Of a DNA stretch of 64,000 nt, positions 32,760-40,082 are shown in pieces (the first letter of the stretch is position 1; each line of letters begins with the position of its first letter). The DNA comes from Halorubellus salinus. Lineage in GTDB: Archaea; Halobacteriota; Halobacteria; Halobacteriales; Natrialbaceae. The notes beneath the pieces are model-generated. The model did no database searches. It was given only the letters and a program-made list of their open reading frames with translations, and was not told the origin of the DNA. The translations under genes and the position numbers were made by a program. The stretch covers positions 1 to 64,000 of the forward strand of contig NZ_JAJCVI010000008.1 of assembly GCF_020567525.1 (NCBI RefSeq), given 5' to 3'.

Positions 32760-33653
32760 TCAGAAGGTGTCGTCCGTCGTCGCCGTGGGGTCCGTGCGGT
32801 CGTCGACCGTCGGTCGTGCTCGGTCGACGAGTTGGCGGTAGGCGTGCGTGGCGATGGCGACGCGGAAGACGGCGGCGATGGCGCCCGTGATCGCGGCGAC
32901 GGCGAACCCGGCGGGGCTCGCGGCGACGGCCGCGGCGAGCGACCCGGTACCGGTGGGGAGTGGGACCGCGACGACCGTGGGGAGGGAGAACGCGAGCGTG
33001 ACGGCGAGCACGCCGAGAGCGACGAGGACGAGCGGGACGCGGTTCCCGGACGCGAGCGACCACGAGCGCGCGAACGCCTCCAGCGGGCCGTCGTCGTCGA
33101 GCGTCACCGCGAACGACGCGAAGTAGACGCCGACGAGCACGTACGCGAATGGCACGAGACCGAGGAGCGCGAGCCACCCGGAGACGACCGAGGGCAGCAG
33201 GAGCGTCGGTATCGCAGTGACCGCGAGGACGAGCGCGGTCAGTATCGCGACCGCGACGCGGTTCGCGAACACGGGAAAGAACCGCTGGGAGAAGTGCTCG
33301 ACGGTGAGGTCGTCGCTCCCCTCGTCGGCGAGCGCGCGGATCGCGCCGATGCGAGCGACCTCGCCCGTCGCGACGGACGCGACGAACAGCCAGAACGCGT
33401 CCGCGACCGACACGTCCGCCGCCCACGCCAGCTGCTCGCGTAACCGCGCGTACTCCGCCTGGACGTCCGCCGGCACCGGCCCCTGCTCGCGCGCCGCCGC
33501 GAGCAACGCTTCGGAGAGCGCCAGCCCGAGCGAATCCACGGCGACGGACGCGAGCGCCCCGACCGCGACGAACAGCACGCCGAGAACGACCGCATTCCGC
33601 GAGAGGAACGCGTCGATACCGTCCTGGAACACCACCCGCGGCTCGATCGACAT
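32760..33653 (-). CDS. Polytopic membrane protein, glycerophosphodiester-phosphodiesterase-membrane-domain-like
   Basis: 297 residues from ATG 33653 with about six helices, including VLGVLFVAVGALASVAVDSL, AVAILTALVLAVTAIPTLLL, LALLGLVPFAYVLVGVYFAS and LVLVALGVLAVTLAF. The pattern FFPVFANRVAVAIL, VYFASFAVTLDDDGPLEAFA and ARSWSLASGNRVPL is typical of haloarchaeal proteins related to the GDPD/YciC membrane domain. Function unknown. It separates pcc1 from the prefoldin genes. Confidence 0.75.
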   Translation of the reverse strand: MSIEPRVVFQDGIDAFLSRNAVVLGVLFVAVGALASVAVDSLGLALSEALLAAAREQGPVPADVQAEYARLREQLAWAADVSVADAFWLFVASVATGEVARIGAIRALADEGSDDLTVEHFSQRFFPVFANRVAVAILTALVLAVTAIPTLLLPSVVSGWLALLGLVPFAYVLVGVYFASFAVTLDDDGPLEAFARSWSLASGNRVPLVLVALGVLAVTLAFSLPTVVAVPLPTGTGSLAAAVAASPAGFAVAAITGAIAAVFRVAIATHAYRQLVDRARPTVDDRTDPTATTDDTF

Positions 33654-33742
33654 ACCTCGACCAGCACGACCCGCCACCGAAAACCCGTCGCTTTCCGTAC
33701 AGCACCCGCCGAGCGAGCGTTCAGACGAGTGCCGGGGATCAC

Positions 33743-33994
33743 TCAGGCGAGCGCAGCCGATTGCTCGGCGACCATCGCGAGCCGAAGCCACGTGTTCGTC
33801 GCCGCGCGGAGCGCCGTCAGGTCGCGCGCGCCGACCGTGAACGCGACCGTCGCGCCGTCGCGGGACACCGTCGTCTCGGAGCGCTCGTCGTCTATCTCAC
33901 CGACCTCGCGGCCGACGCTGCGTTCGACGATGCGAGCCAGCGACTCGTCGTCGTAGGAGAGTTCGAGAACGGTCTCGTGAGCGAACGCGGTCAT
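33743..33994 (-). CDS. pcc1: KEOPS complex subunit Pcc1
   Basis: 83 residues. HETVLELSYDDESLARIVER is the opening strand-helix, DDERSETTVSRDGATVAFTV the central hairpin, and ARDLTALRAATNTWLRLAMV the long C-terminal helix. This alpha/beta fold dimerises in the KEOPS complex, which makes t6A on tRNAs. Position directly after rpoP and L37Ae is the usual archaeal arrangement. Confidence 0.9.
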   Translation of the reverse strand: MTAFAHETVLELSYDDESLARIVERSVGREVGEIDDERSETTVSRDGATVAFTVGARDLTALRAATNTWLRLAMVAEQSAALA

Positions 33995-34025
33995 CGCCCG
34001 TCGCTGGCCGCCGCGACCATCCGCG

Positions 34026-34160
34026 TTACTGGACGGGGACGGTCTTGACGTCCTGACTGCGTTCCTTCAGCAGCACGCGGTGCCCGCAGTACGGACAGCG
34101 CACGCCACCGTAGCCGTCGAGCGACACGTCGCGCTTGCACCGCGAGCACTTGTAGCTCAT
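34026..34160 (-). CDS. rpoP: DNA-directed RNA polymerase subunit P (Rpb12-like)
   Basis: 44 residues: [20 protein letters not shown] then [16 protein letters not shown] and KTVPVQ. Four Cys form the zinc site (CSRC, CPYC), and the basic Arg/Lys tail with KTVPVQ is the family signature (Rpb12/RpoP). It overlaps the L37Ae stop by 4 nt. Confidence 0.96.
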   Translation of the reverse strand: MSYKCSRCKRDVSLDGYGGVRCPYCGHRVLLKERSQDVKTVPVQ

Positions 34161-34435
34161 TCGCCCTGCTCCTCGAGTGCGGCGCGGATGGAGCGACGGA
34201 CGCTCTTGCCGCCGGGCGTCTCGGGGCTGTACGTCCCACCGGCGAACTTGTGGTCGCAGCGCTGGCACTGCCAGATGCCGGTGCCCTGCCGGTCGACGGC
34301 TTTCGTGCCGCAGTCCGGGCAGGCGTGGTCGTCGTTCATGTCCGCTTCGATCTCCATGACGCGGCGGCGGGCCACGCGCCCGTACCGGGCGCCGAATCGG
34401 CCCGCACTACCGGTGCGTCCCTGCTTCTTGGCCAT
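34157..34435 (-). CDS. rpl37ae: 50S ribosomal protein L37Ae (eL43)
   Basis: 92 residues: [20 protein letters not shown], then a zinc ribbon [19 protein letters not shown] and [20 protein letters not shown]. The order and spacing of the four Cys match eL43. First gene of an L37Ae-rpoP-pcc1 operon with a TATA-like GGTTTAAC 28-35 nt upstream. Confidence 0.96.
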   Translation of the reverse strand: MAKKQGRTGSAGRFGARYGRVARRRVMEIEADMNDDHACPDCGTKAVDRQGTGIWQCQRCDHKFAGGTYSPETPGGKSVRRSIRAALEEQGE

Positions 34436-34462
34436 GATACTCGCTGATACCGCTACGGCACA

Positions 34463-34470
34463 GTTAAACC
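34463..34470 (-). promoter_or_regulatory. TATA-like box for rpl37ae-rpoP-pcc1
   Basis: GGTTTAAC on the minus strand lies 28-35 nt before the ATG at 34435. Confidence 0.45.
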
Positions 34471-34608
34471 TGTTGAGTCGAGGCCGTACCGACCGCGTGG
34501 GTATCGCCCGCAAGCGATGCTGGAGCGGGTCCGCTGCTGGCGGCGAGAAGGCCGTTGGGCGGTTCGTTGCTGGGTCGATCGTCCCGTGGTGTGCTCGCGT
34601 GGGCCGGG

Positions 34609-34815
34609 TCAGGCGTCGACGGCGTTCGCGGTGGTGACCTCGTAGCAGATGAGCGCGAGGGCGCCGACGAGCGCGACCGAGAACAGCGGGAGGGTCGCGA
34701 GGGCGTCGGCAGTCTGACTGCCAGAATCGGCGACGGCGGCGGTGGCGCGCTCCGCGAACAGGCCCGTGACGACGATGCCGGGGATGGCCGCGAGCACGAA
34801 GTCGGCTCGACGCAT
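34609..34815 (-). CDS. Small two-helix membrane protein, function unknown
   Basis: 68 residues: [20 protein letters not shown], a short polar loop ([18 protein letters not shown]), then [20 protein letters not shown] and [10 protein letters not shown]. Two helices with Arg-rich N-terminus. Its interest is its promoter: 6 nt before the ATG is a 16-bp element that recurs before a PP-loop gene at 46.5 kb. Co-regulation is inferred. No family recognised. Confidence 0.7.
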   Translation of the reverse strand: MRRADFVLAAIPGIVVTGLFAERATAAVADSGSQTADALATLPLFSVALVGALALICYEVTTANAVDA

Positions 34816-34821
34816 CTCGTC

Positions 34822-34837
34822 TAATGAGATGTAATTA
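34822..34837 (-). promoter_or_regulatory. Shared 16-bp promoter element, copy 1
   Basis: TAATTACATCTCATTA (minus strand) lies 6 nt before the start at 34815 and just downstream of an AAGACCTTT promoter-like block (34845-34853 region). The same 16 bases occur at 46531-46546 in the same promoter position. The ends TAAT/ATTA are symmetric. Confidence 0.65.
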
Positions 34838-34899
34838 CCACGGAAAGGTCTTGTGGACGACACGAAGCGTGCGCCGTCACCGCCCAGTCACCGGGGGCG

Positions 34900-35619
34900 T
34901 TACCGCAGGTCCTCGTCGTCGAGCGCGGCGTTCAGGTCGTCGCGCACGCGCTCGCCGGTGTCGCGGTCGCCCGCTGTCGTGACGATGCGGTTCTCCTGGA
35001 CGCTGGAGCCGTCCCGGACGAGGAGGCGGACGTTCCCGTTCCCGTCCGCGCGCGTCACCTTCGCCGTGATGCTCGCCTGCGACCCGCGCCCGCTGGCGTC
35101 GATGGGGCCGGGAATCACCTTCTTCACGTGCGGGTACGCGGCGACGGTCTGGATGGCGCGCATCCCGGTACGGCCGCCGACGAGCGTCGAGTGCGACCCC
35201 CCTATCTTCTCCAGTGGCGCCGCGTCCACCGTCTCCAGGGCCTCCTCGCCGCGGCTCCCGATGGCGGCCTCGACGGGGTCGTCGCCGTCGACGCGGAAGA
35301 ACTCGAAGTGCGACTGCGCGCGCACCGACTGGATGACGTCGCGGTCGCCCGTCGCGTACACCGCCTCCGGGCGCTTGCGCTGGATCTCGTCGGCCACCCG
35401 GCCGGCGAAGTTCCGTAGTTCGACGACGCCCGTCTCCGCGCCGTCCTCGGGCGTCGTCGTCACCGTCGTCCGCCCGACGACCGCGTCCTCGTCGAGCACC
35501 ACGATCTCCGCGCGGTCCCGCGCCGCGTCCAGGACGACGCCGTCCGCGTTCGCCGTGCGGCACTCGAGACAGAAGTCTCCGGGCTTCTCGAGCTCCATTC
35601 CGCACCGCGAACATCGCAT
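34900..35619 (-). CDS. Zinc-ribbon metal-binding protein, DUF2103-like
   Basis: 239 residues. An N-terminal zinc ribbon (CSRCGMELEKPGDFCLEC, about 3-20) precedes an alpha/beta region and a core with GGSHSTLVGGRTGMRAIQTV, PHVKKVIPGPI and GRGSQASITAKVTRADGNG, which I associate with DUF2103. The C-terminal part looks KH-like or RNA-binding (RLLVRDGSSVQENRIVTTAG). A nucleic-acid-linked function is likely but unproven. Confidence 0.75.
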   Translation of the reverse strand: MRCSRCGMELEKPGDFCLECRTANADGVVLDAARDRAEIVVLDEDAVVGRTTVTTTPEDGAETGVVELRNFAGRVADEIQRKRPEAVYATGDRDVIQSVRAQSHFEFFRVDGDDPVEAAIGSRGEEALETVDAAPLEKIGGSHSTLVGGRTGMRAIQTVAAYPHVKKVIPGPIDASGRGSQASITAKVTRADGNGNVRLLVRDGSSVQENRIVTTAGDRDTGERVRDDLNAALDDEDLR

Positions 35620-35694
35620 ACGCTCGGTTTGGTCGCTCTCACGGAAAAGGAGTGCGTTCCAATCAACCAGTGACTCGACGGTGCGCGCTGGCGG

Positions 35695-36999
35695 TCAGTC
35701 GTCGAGTCGTGCGAGCAACGCCATCACGTACACGGTGCGGAGCATCGTCGCGCTCGCTCCGCGGTCGAACACGAGCTCGTCGGTCTCGAGGACGTGCTCG
35801 AGGACGTCGCTGGAGGCGTGCTCGGGCGCGGCGGCGATGCCGGCGTCCTCGTCGGCGATCCACTCCATCACGCGGAGGTCGCTCTTCGAATCTCCCATGA
35901 CGAGCGAGAACGGGTCCGAGACGTCGAGGACGTCGAGCGCGGCCTCGACGCCGACGACCTTGTTCAGTTCGAGGCTCCCGATCTCGGCCGCGTCCGCCTC
36001 GTAGTACGCCACGTCGATGCGTTCGAACACCGCCGCGACGTCCGCCGGGACGTCCTCGACGTCGACGTCGGGGAACCCGCCGACGCCTTCGAGGACACTC
36101 CGTATCTCGGGGTCCGCGGCGGCGTAGAACCGGCGCGCCCACGCCGCGGCGGGCGCGAGGTCGTCCGCGTCTGCGGTCCACGCGTCGAACGATTCGACGT
36201 CGGCCTCGGGACTCGGGTGGCCGTCGACGACGTCGGCGACGACGTCACCGAGGAGGTCGAGCTCGTACACGAGCGCGTCGTCGATGACCTCGCGAGCGCG
36301 CTTGCTCCCGGTCTCGAAGTTCGGTTTCATCGTGACGTTGAACTCGTTCCCCTGGAGGTGCGTCCCCGTCCGCAGGTGCTCGGGAGCCTCGGAGAGGATG
36401 CGCGAGCGCACGTCGTCGAACACGCTCCGGATGTCGGCGTCGAGTTCCTCGTAGAGCAACTGCTTGGTGTCGGCGCCGTGCCCGGGCGTGAACACGCCCG
36501 TTCCGGCCTCGTAGACGACGGAGAGGTCGCCCGAGTGGACGAGTTCGCTCCCCAAACCCTGGGTGATGAAGCCCTTGACGTTCTCGAGGGTCTGGCCGGT
36601 GCAGATGACGATGGGGATGCCGGCCTCGTGGAACTCGGTGAGGACGTGCAGGGTGTCGCGGGGGATCTCGTTGTCGGTGTTCCCCGCGGAGCGCAGCGTC
36701 TCGTCGACGTCGAGGACGAGGACGTTCGGCGCGCGGTCGTACTTCGCGAGGAGGTCGAGCGCGGTGAACGCCTGGTCGCGACTGGCGACCGAGGCCACCT
36801 CGGCGAACGTCTCCCCGGCACTGAAGCGCTCGCGGACCTCCGCCTTCCGGCGGTCGAGTTCGTCGTTCGCGGTCTGCCAGTGGTCGAGTGCGACGCGGGA
36901 GTCGACGGCGGGGAAGACGTCGACGAACTCCTGGTAGTCCCGGAGCGTCCCGGTCTCGAACTCCTCGTAGAGCGCGTACAGTTCGTCGTACAGTTCCAT
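35695..36999 (-). CDS. HAD-superfamily hydrolase
   Basis: 434 residues. Motif I VLVLDVDETLRS (about 93-104; DxDxT nucleophile), motif II IVICTGQTLENVKGF, and motif IV LVMGDSKSDLRVMEWIAD near 395. Homology to sugar-phosphatase-type HADs is seen in the arrangement, but the N-terminal 90 residues and the large cap region are unlike short phosphatases. It has a leaderless-type TATA box (CGTTTAAC, about 37023-37030) and stands alone, divergent from gdh. Substrate unknown. Confidence 0.85.
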   Translation of the reverse strand: MELYDELYALYEEFETGTLRDYQEFVDVFPAVDSRVALDHWQTANDELDRRKAEVRERFSAGETFAEVASVASRDQAFTALDLLAKYDRAPNVLVLDVDETLRSAGNTDNEIPRDTLHVLTEFHEAGIPIVICTGQTLENVKGFITQGLGSELVHSGDLSVVYEAGTGVFTPGHGADTKQLLYEELDADIRSVFDDVRSRILSEAPEHLRTGTHLQGNEFNVTMKPNFETGSKRAREVIDDALVYELDLLGDVVADVVDGHPSPEADVESFDAWTADADDLAPAAAWARRFYAAADPEIRSVLEGVGGFPDVDVEDVPADVAAVFERIDVAYYEADAAEIGSLELNKVVGVEAALDVLDVSDPFSLVMGDSKSDLRVMEWIADEDAGIAAAPEHASSDVLEHVLETDELVFDRGASATMLRTVYVMALLARLDD

Positions 37000-37060
37000 A
37001 CCGGGTACGCGAGAGCCGTCGGGTTAAACGTGGCCCCCTGGTCGAAGCAACTGAGTGCCC

Positions 37061-37116
37061 GTGGTCGAGTGTCGCGTGGTTTGGTGGTCGAGTGTCGCGT
37101 GGCTCGGTGGTCGAGC
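37061..37116. repeat. Tandem repeat, 23-bp unit, in the HAD-gdh spacer
   Basis: Units start at 37061, 37084 and 37107, each beginning GTGGTCGAG; the first two differ only in the last four positions and the third is partial. The 320-bp spacer 37000-37319 also holds the HAD promoter, an 8-bp inverted repeat at 37205-37235 and the gdh promoter; I see no gene in it. Confidence 0.7.
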
Positions 37117-37204
37117 CGAGTGCGGCGTGGCGGTCGCTCGTGGGTCGGCAGAGAGGGGAGAGAGTTGCGGTGGGTGGTGGCTGGCACGGAAACTTGCTGG
37201 GCCT

Positions 37205-37235
37205 GCCGAGAGTACTGTGGCACGGGTCTCTCGGC
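37205..37235. promoter_or_regulatory. Inverted repeat upstream of the gdh promoter, candidate regulator site
   Basis: GCCGAGAG (37205-37212) and CTCTCGGC (37228-37235) form a perfect 8-bp inverted repeat with a 15-bp spacer; flanking GCCTG (37201-37205) and CAGGC (37241-37245) extend the symmetry imperfectly. It lies about 50 bp upstream of the TATA-like box of gdh, where an activator would bind. Confidence 0.45.
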
Positions 37236-37282
37236 GTCGACAGGCTGACACCCACCGGCATATCATACTTTACTCGGTAGAG

Positions 37283-37288
37283 AATAAA
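37283..37288 (+). promoter_or_regulatory. TATA-like box for gdh-gfcR
   Basis: AATAAA in an AT-rich stretch, 32-37 nt before the ATG at 37320. Confidence 0.4.
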
Positions 37289-37319
37289 TCTTTTGACGAT
37301 GGGGTGCCTTGGCAACGCC

Positions 37320-38387
37320 ATGCAAGCTATCGCAGTCCGTCGCGGCGGGGACCGCCCCGTCCGCATCGAGAAACCACGACCCGAACCAGGGTCGGGAGAG
37401 GCACTCGTGCGCACGCTCCGCGTCGGCATCGACGGCACCGACCACGAGGTCATCGACGGGAGTCACGGCGGGTTCCCGGCGGGCGAGGACCACCTCGTCC
37501 TCGGCCACGAAGCGGTCGGCGTCGTCGAGGACGCGAACGGCACCGACCTCGAGGTCGGCGACGTCGTCGTCCCGACCGTTCGCCGACGCCCGAACGGCGA
37601 GAACGAGTACTTCGCTCGCGGCGAACCCGACTACGCCCCCGACGGCCAGTACGTCGAACGCGGCATCGTCGGCGCACACGGGTTCATGAGCGAGTACTTC
37701 ACGAGTCCCGCCGAGTACCTCGTCGAGATACCGGACGAACTCGCCGACCTCGGCTTCCTCGTCGAACCCGCGAGCATCAGCGAGAAGGCGTTCACCCTCG
37801 CGTTCGCCGCCCGGTCCGCGTTCGACTGGCAGCCCGAGACCGCCGCCGTGCTCGGCAACGGCAGCCTCGGACTCCTCACGCTCGCGATGCTCGACGCGAG
37901 CGACCGCTTCGAGCGCCTGTACTGTCTCGGGCGTCGAGACCGCCCCGACCCCACCATCGACATCATCGACGACCTCGGCGGGACGTACGTCGACTCCCGC
38001 GAGACGCCCGTCGACGAGATACCCGACGCCCACGAGCCCATCGACTTCGTGTACGAAGCCACCGGCTACGCGCCCCACGCGTTCCAGACCGTCGACGCGC
38101 TCGCCCCCAACGGCGTCGGCGCACTGCTTGGCGTCCCCGGCGACTGGGAGTTCGAGGTCGACGGCGGCGCCATTCACCGCGAGCTCGTCCTCCACAACAA
38201 GGCGCTCGTCGGGAGCGTCAACTCCGGCGTCAGCGACTTCGAATCCGGCGTCGACACCCTCCTGGGGCTCGACGACGCGTTCCTCGACGACCTCGTCACC
38301 GGCGTGTACGGCATCGACGACCTCGACGCGGCGTTCGCCACCGACGACAGCACTATAAAAACGGCCGTCGAATTCGGGCGTAGATGA
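37320..38387 (+). CDS. gdh: Glucose 1-dehydrogenase, zinc-dependent MDR family
   Basis: 355 residues, matching the known haloarchaeal enzyme length. Catalytic zinc ligands expected for this group are present: Asp38 (VGIDGTDHEVI), His63-Glu64 (LGHEAVGVVE) and Glu149 in LVEPASISEKAF. The nucleotide fold is AAVLGNGSLGLLTLAML and the NADP-type loop GRRDRPDP follows. It oxidises glucose to gluconolactone, the first step of the semi-phosphorylative Entner-Doudoroff pathway. The start at MQAIAVRRGG fits homologues. The stop overlaps gfcR by 4 nt. Confidence 0.94.
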   Translation: MQAIAVRRGGDRPVRIEKPRPEPGSGEALVRTLRVGIDGTDHEVIDGSHGGFPAGEDHLVLGHEAVGVVEDANGTDLEVGDVVVPTVRRRPNGENEYFARGEPDYAPDGQYVERGIVGAHGFMSEYFTSPAEYLVEIPDELADLGFLVEPASISEKAFTLAFAARSAFDWQPETAAVLGNGSLGLLTLAMLDASDRFERLYCLGRRDRPDPTIDIIDDLGGTYVDSRETPVDEIPDAHEPIDFVYEATGYAPHAFQTVDALAPNGVGALLGVPGDWEFEVDGGAIHRELVLHNKALVGSVNSGVSDFESGVDTLLGLDDAFLDDLVTGVYGIDDLDAAFATDDSTIKTAVEFGRR

Positions 38388-39025
38388 AGAACGTCGACGA
38401 CCTCATCGAGAGTGCAGCCGAACTCGCCGACCGCGGCCTGAGCAAGGGCGAGATCGCAGACGAACTGAACGTGTCCCGCGAGACCGCGAGCTGGCTCGTG
38501 GAACGCTCGGGGGCGTCCCCCGCCGCCGACAGCAGTCCCTCGGACGGCCCGAACGGCCCGCACGACATCCACGTCGACTGGTCCGCCATCGGCCGGGACT
38601 CCTGGCGGCTGTCGACGATGTCCGCCGCCATGGCGGACCTCCTCGAGAAGGAGGGCGATTCCGTGGACCTCACCATCGGCATCGAGAAGGCGGGTGCGCC
38701 CATCGCGACGAGCATCGCGCGCGAACTCGACACGGACCTGGCGACGTACGCGCCCCGCAAGCACCAGTGGGACGAGGGCGACCTCGACGACCTCGGCGGG
38801 TCGTTCTCGCGGAACTTCGCGCAGATACGGGGCCGCGAGTGCTACGTCGTGGACGACATCATCACGAGCGGGACGACGCTCACGGAGACCATCGAGGCCG
38901 TCAAGAAGCAGGGCGGGAAGCCCGTCGCCGCGTGCGTCCTCGTCGACAAGCAGGGACACGACGAGATCGACGGCGTCCCCGTCTACTCGCTCCTCCAGGT
39001 GCTGCGCGTCGGGAACGACGAGTGA
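38384..39025 (+). CDS. gfcR: GfcR: orotate-phosphoribosyltransferase-like sugar catabolism regulator
   Basis: 213 residues. N-terminal HTH (LSKGEIADELNVSRETASWL, about 19-38), a short linker, and a type I PRTase domain with the PRPP loop YVVDDIITSGTTLTETIEAV (about 160-179) and GIEKAGAPIATSIAREL. Related haloarchaeal proteins act as transcriptional activators of glucose/fructose catabolism rather than as enzymes. Overlap with gdh (ATGA) places regulator and target in one operon. Confidence 0.9.
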   Translation: MKNVDDLIESAAELADRGLSKGEIADELNVSRETASWLVERSGASPAADSSPSDGPNGPHDIHVDWSAIGRDSWRLSTMSAAMADLLEKEGDSVDLTIGIEKAGAPIATSIARELDTDLATYAPRKHQWDEGDLDDLGGSFSRNFAQIRGRECYVVDDIITSGTTLTETIEAVKKQGGKPVAACVLVDKQGHDEIDGVPVYSLLQVLRVGNDE

Positions 39026-39208
39026 CGGCCGGCGCGTAGCTGGACGCTGCGGCCCCTGAACCCGCTCGGTCAGCTCCCGTCCCTCGTGGGACTCGTGCTC
39101 GGGCACGTCGCCGAGGACGAGTACGACGCGCGCATCCAGCGAGCTATCGCGGTGCTCGCTCCCGTCTTCCTCGTGCTGGCGCCCGTGGTCTCTCTCCTCC
39201 TCCAGTGA
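39022..39208 (+). pseudogene. Small membrane protein gene with an apparent 1-nt frameshift, overlapping gfcR
   Basis: After the gfcR stop an open frame with strong coding-type G/C third positions runs to TGA at 39206: WTLRPLNPLGQLPSLVGLVL, GHVAEDEYDARIQRAIAVLA, PVFLVLAPVVSLLLQ. It has no ATG. A GTG at 39022 overlaps the gfcR TGA exactly as coupled haloarchaeal genes do but reads VTAGA then TAG; removing one base near 39036-39039 joins it to the open frame (MTAGASWTLRPLNPLGQ). So this is a frameshifted gene, a sequencing error, or a protein starting at GTG 39086. Confidence 0.5.
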
Positions 39209-39317
39209 CCGCTCACGCACCACGGCCGCAGGTCGTGGTACCTGTTCGCACACGTTCGTCCGGTTCGCGGGCTGAGAGGCGAGATTCCACGCCCGAAACC
39301 CCGGAACAAACAGCAGG

Positions 39318-39325
39318 TCATATAA
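39318..39325 (+). promoter_or_regulatory. TATA box for the DUF7110-like gene
   Basis: CATATAAA lies about 63-70 nt before the ATG at 39388, predicting a leader of about 40 nt, longer than most in this window. Confidence 0.5.
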
Positions 39326-39387
39326 ACTCGCCAGCCCTACTAGGGAGCAAGCGGCAGGGCCACCAGGCGGCGCCGTAAACTATTCCC

Positions 39388-39966
39388 ATGTCATCAGACG
39401 AAACAGGTCACGTCTACCGATTGCATTCGACACTCGAACTGCCTCTCGAAGACGTCCGAGAGTACTTCGACAACGACCCGGACCTCCCCGTGAACGTCGA
39501 CGACGTGGACATCACACGTCGCAACAACACCCTCATCCTCAAGGCCATCGCCGAGGACAAGGTCTCGAAGTACACGCCAACCGCCCAGTTGAAGGCCAGC
39601 GTCACCGAGGTCCGCGTGTACGAGGAGGACCCCGACGAGGTGAACAACGGGCCGACGTGGGGCGACGAGGAGGAAGAGGAGATAGAGAGCGAGCTCGTGG
39701 AGTTCGCGGCGTTCAAGGGGGACCGCGAGACCGTCCTCCAGAACTCCCTGCTCCAGTACGAGATGTTCCAGGTGCTCCGCGAGATCGCGAAGCTCGCGGA
39801 CAAGGGGACGCTCACCGCCATCACGAGCCAGGACGGCGAGCTGACCGCGCACCGCATCGTCGACGGCGAGGAACGCCCGGCGAAGATAGAGGTCGTCGAA
39901 GGCCCCGGCGAGAAGGAGGACGGGAAGAGCGGTGTGAACTGGCGCGACAACAAGTTCATCAGCTAA
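39388..39966 (+). CDS. Acidic haloarchaeal protein of unknown function (probably DUF7110)
   Basis: 192 residues, very acidic. It begins MSSDETGHVYRLHSTLELPL and continues with EDVREYFDNDPDLPVNVDDV, an alpha/beta domain to about 90, an acidic loop (WGDEEEEEIESELVEFAAFK), a helical QYEMFQVLREIAKLADK segment and a final basic/acidic tail. No catalytic motif. Own promoter, no operon partner. Confidence 0.75.
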   Translation: MSSDETGHVYRLHSTLELPLEDVREYFDNDPDLPVNVDDVDITRRNNTLILKAIAEDKVSKYTPTAQLKASVTEVRVYEEDPDEVNNGPTWGDEEEEEIESELVEFAAFKGDRETVLQNSLLQYEMFQVLREIAKLADKGTLTAITSQDGELTAHRIVDGEERPAKIEVVEGPGEKEDGKSGVNWRDNKFIS

Positions 39967-39997
39967 CGTAGCGGTTACGAGACGAGCCGATGGGGGC

Positions 39998-40034
39998 ATA
40001 GGCGGCAGGCGATACGCGATAGGCGGCAGGCGAT
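39998..40034. repeat. Direct repeat of 16 bp, 21-bp period
   Basis: ATAGGCGGCAGGCGAT occurs at 39998-40013 and 40019-40034, between two convergent genes. Confidence 0.7.
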
Positions 40035-40082
40035 AGGTCGACATTCTTCGAGGTCGTCCGCGGCGAGGAGCGACGGCGTCGG

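Noticed and set aside
37000-37319. Search for a tRNA or small gene in the longest true spacer
   Set aside because: No cloverleaf or coding frame; only promoters, the tandem repeat and the inverted repeat were found.
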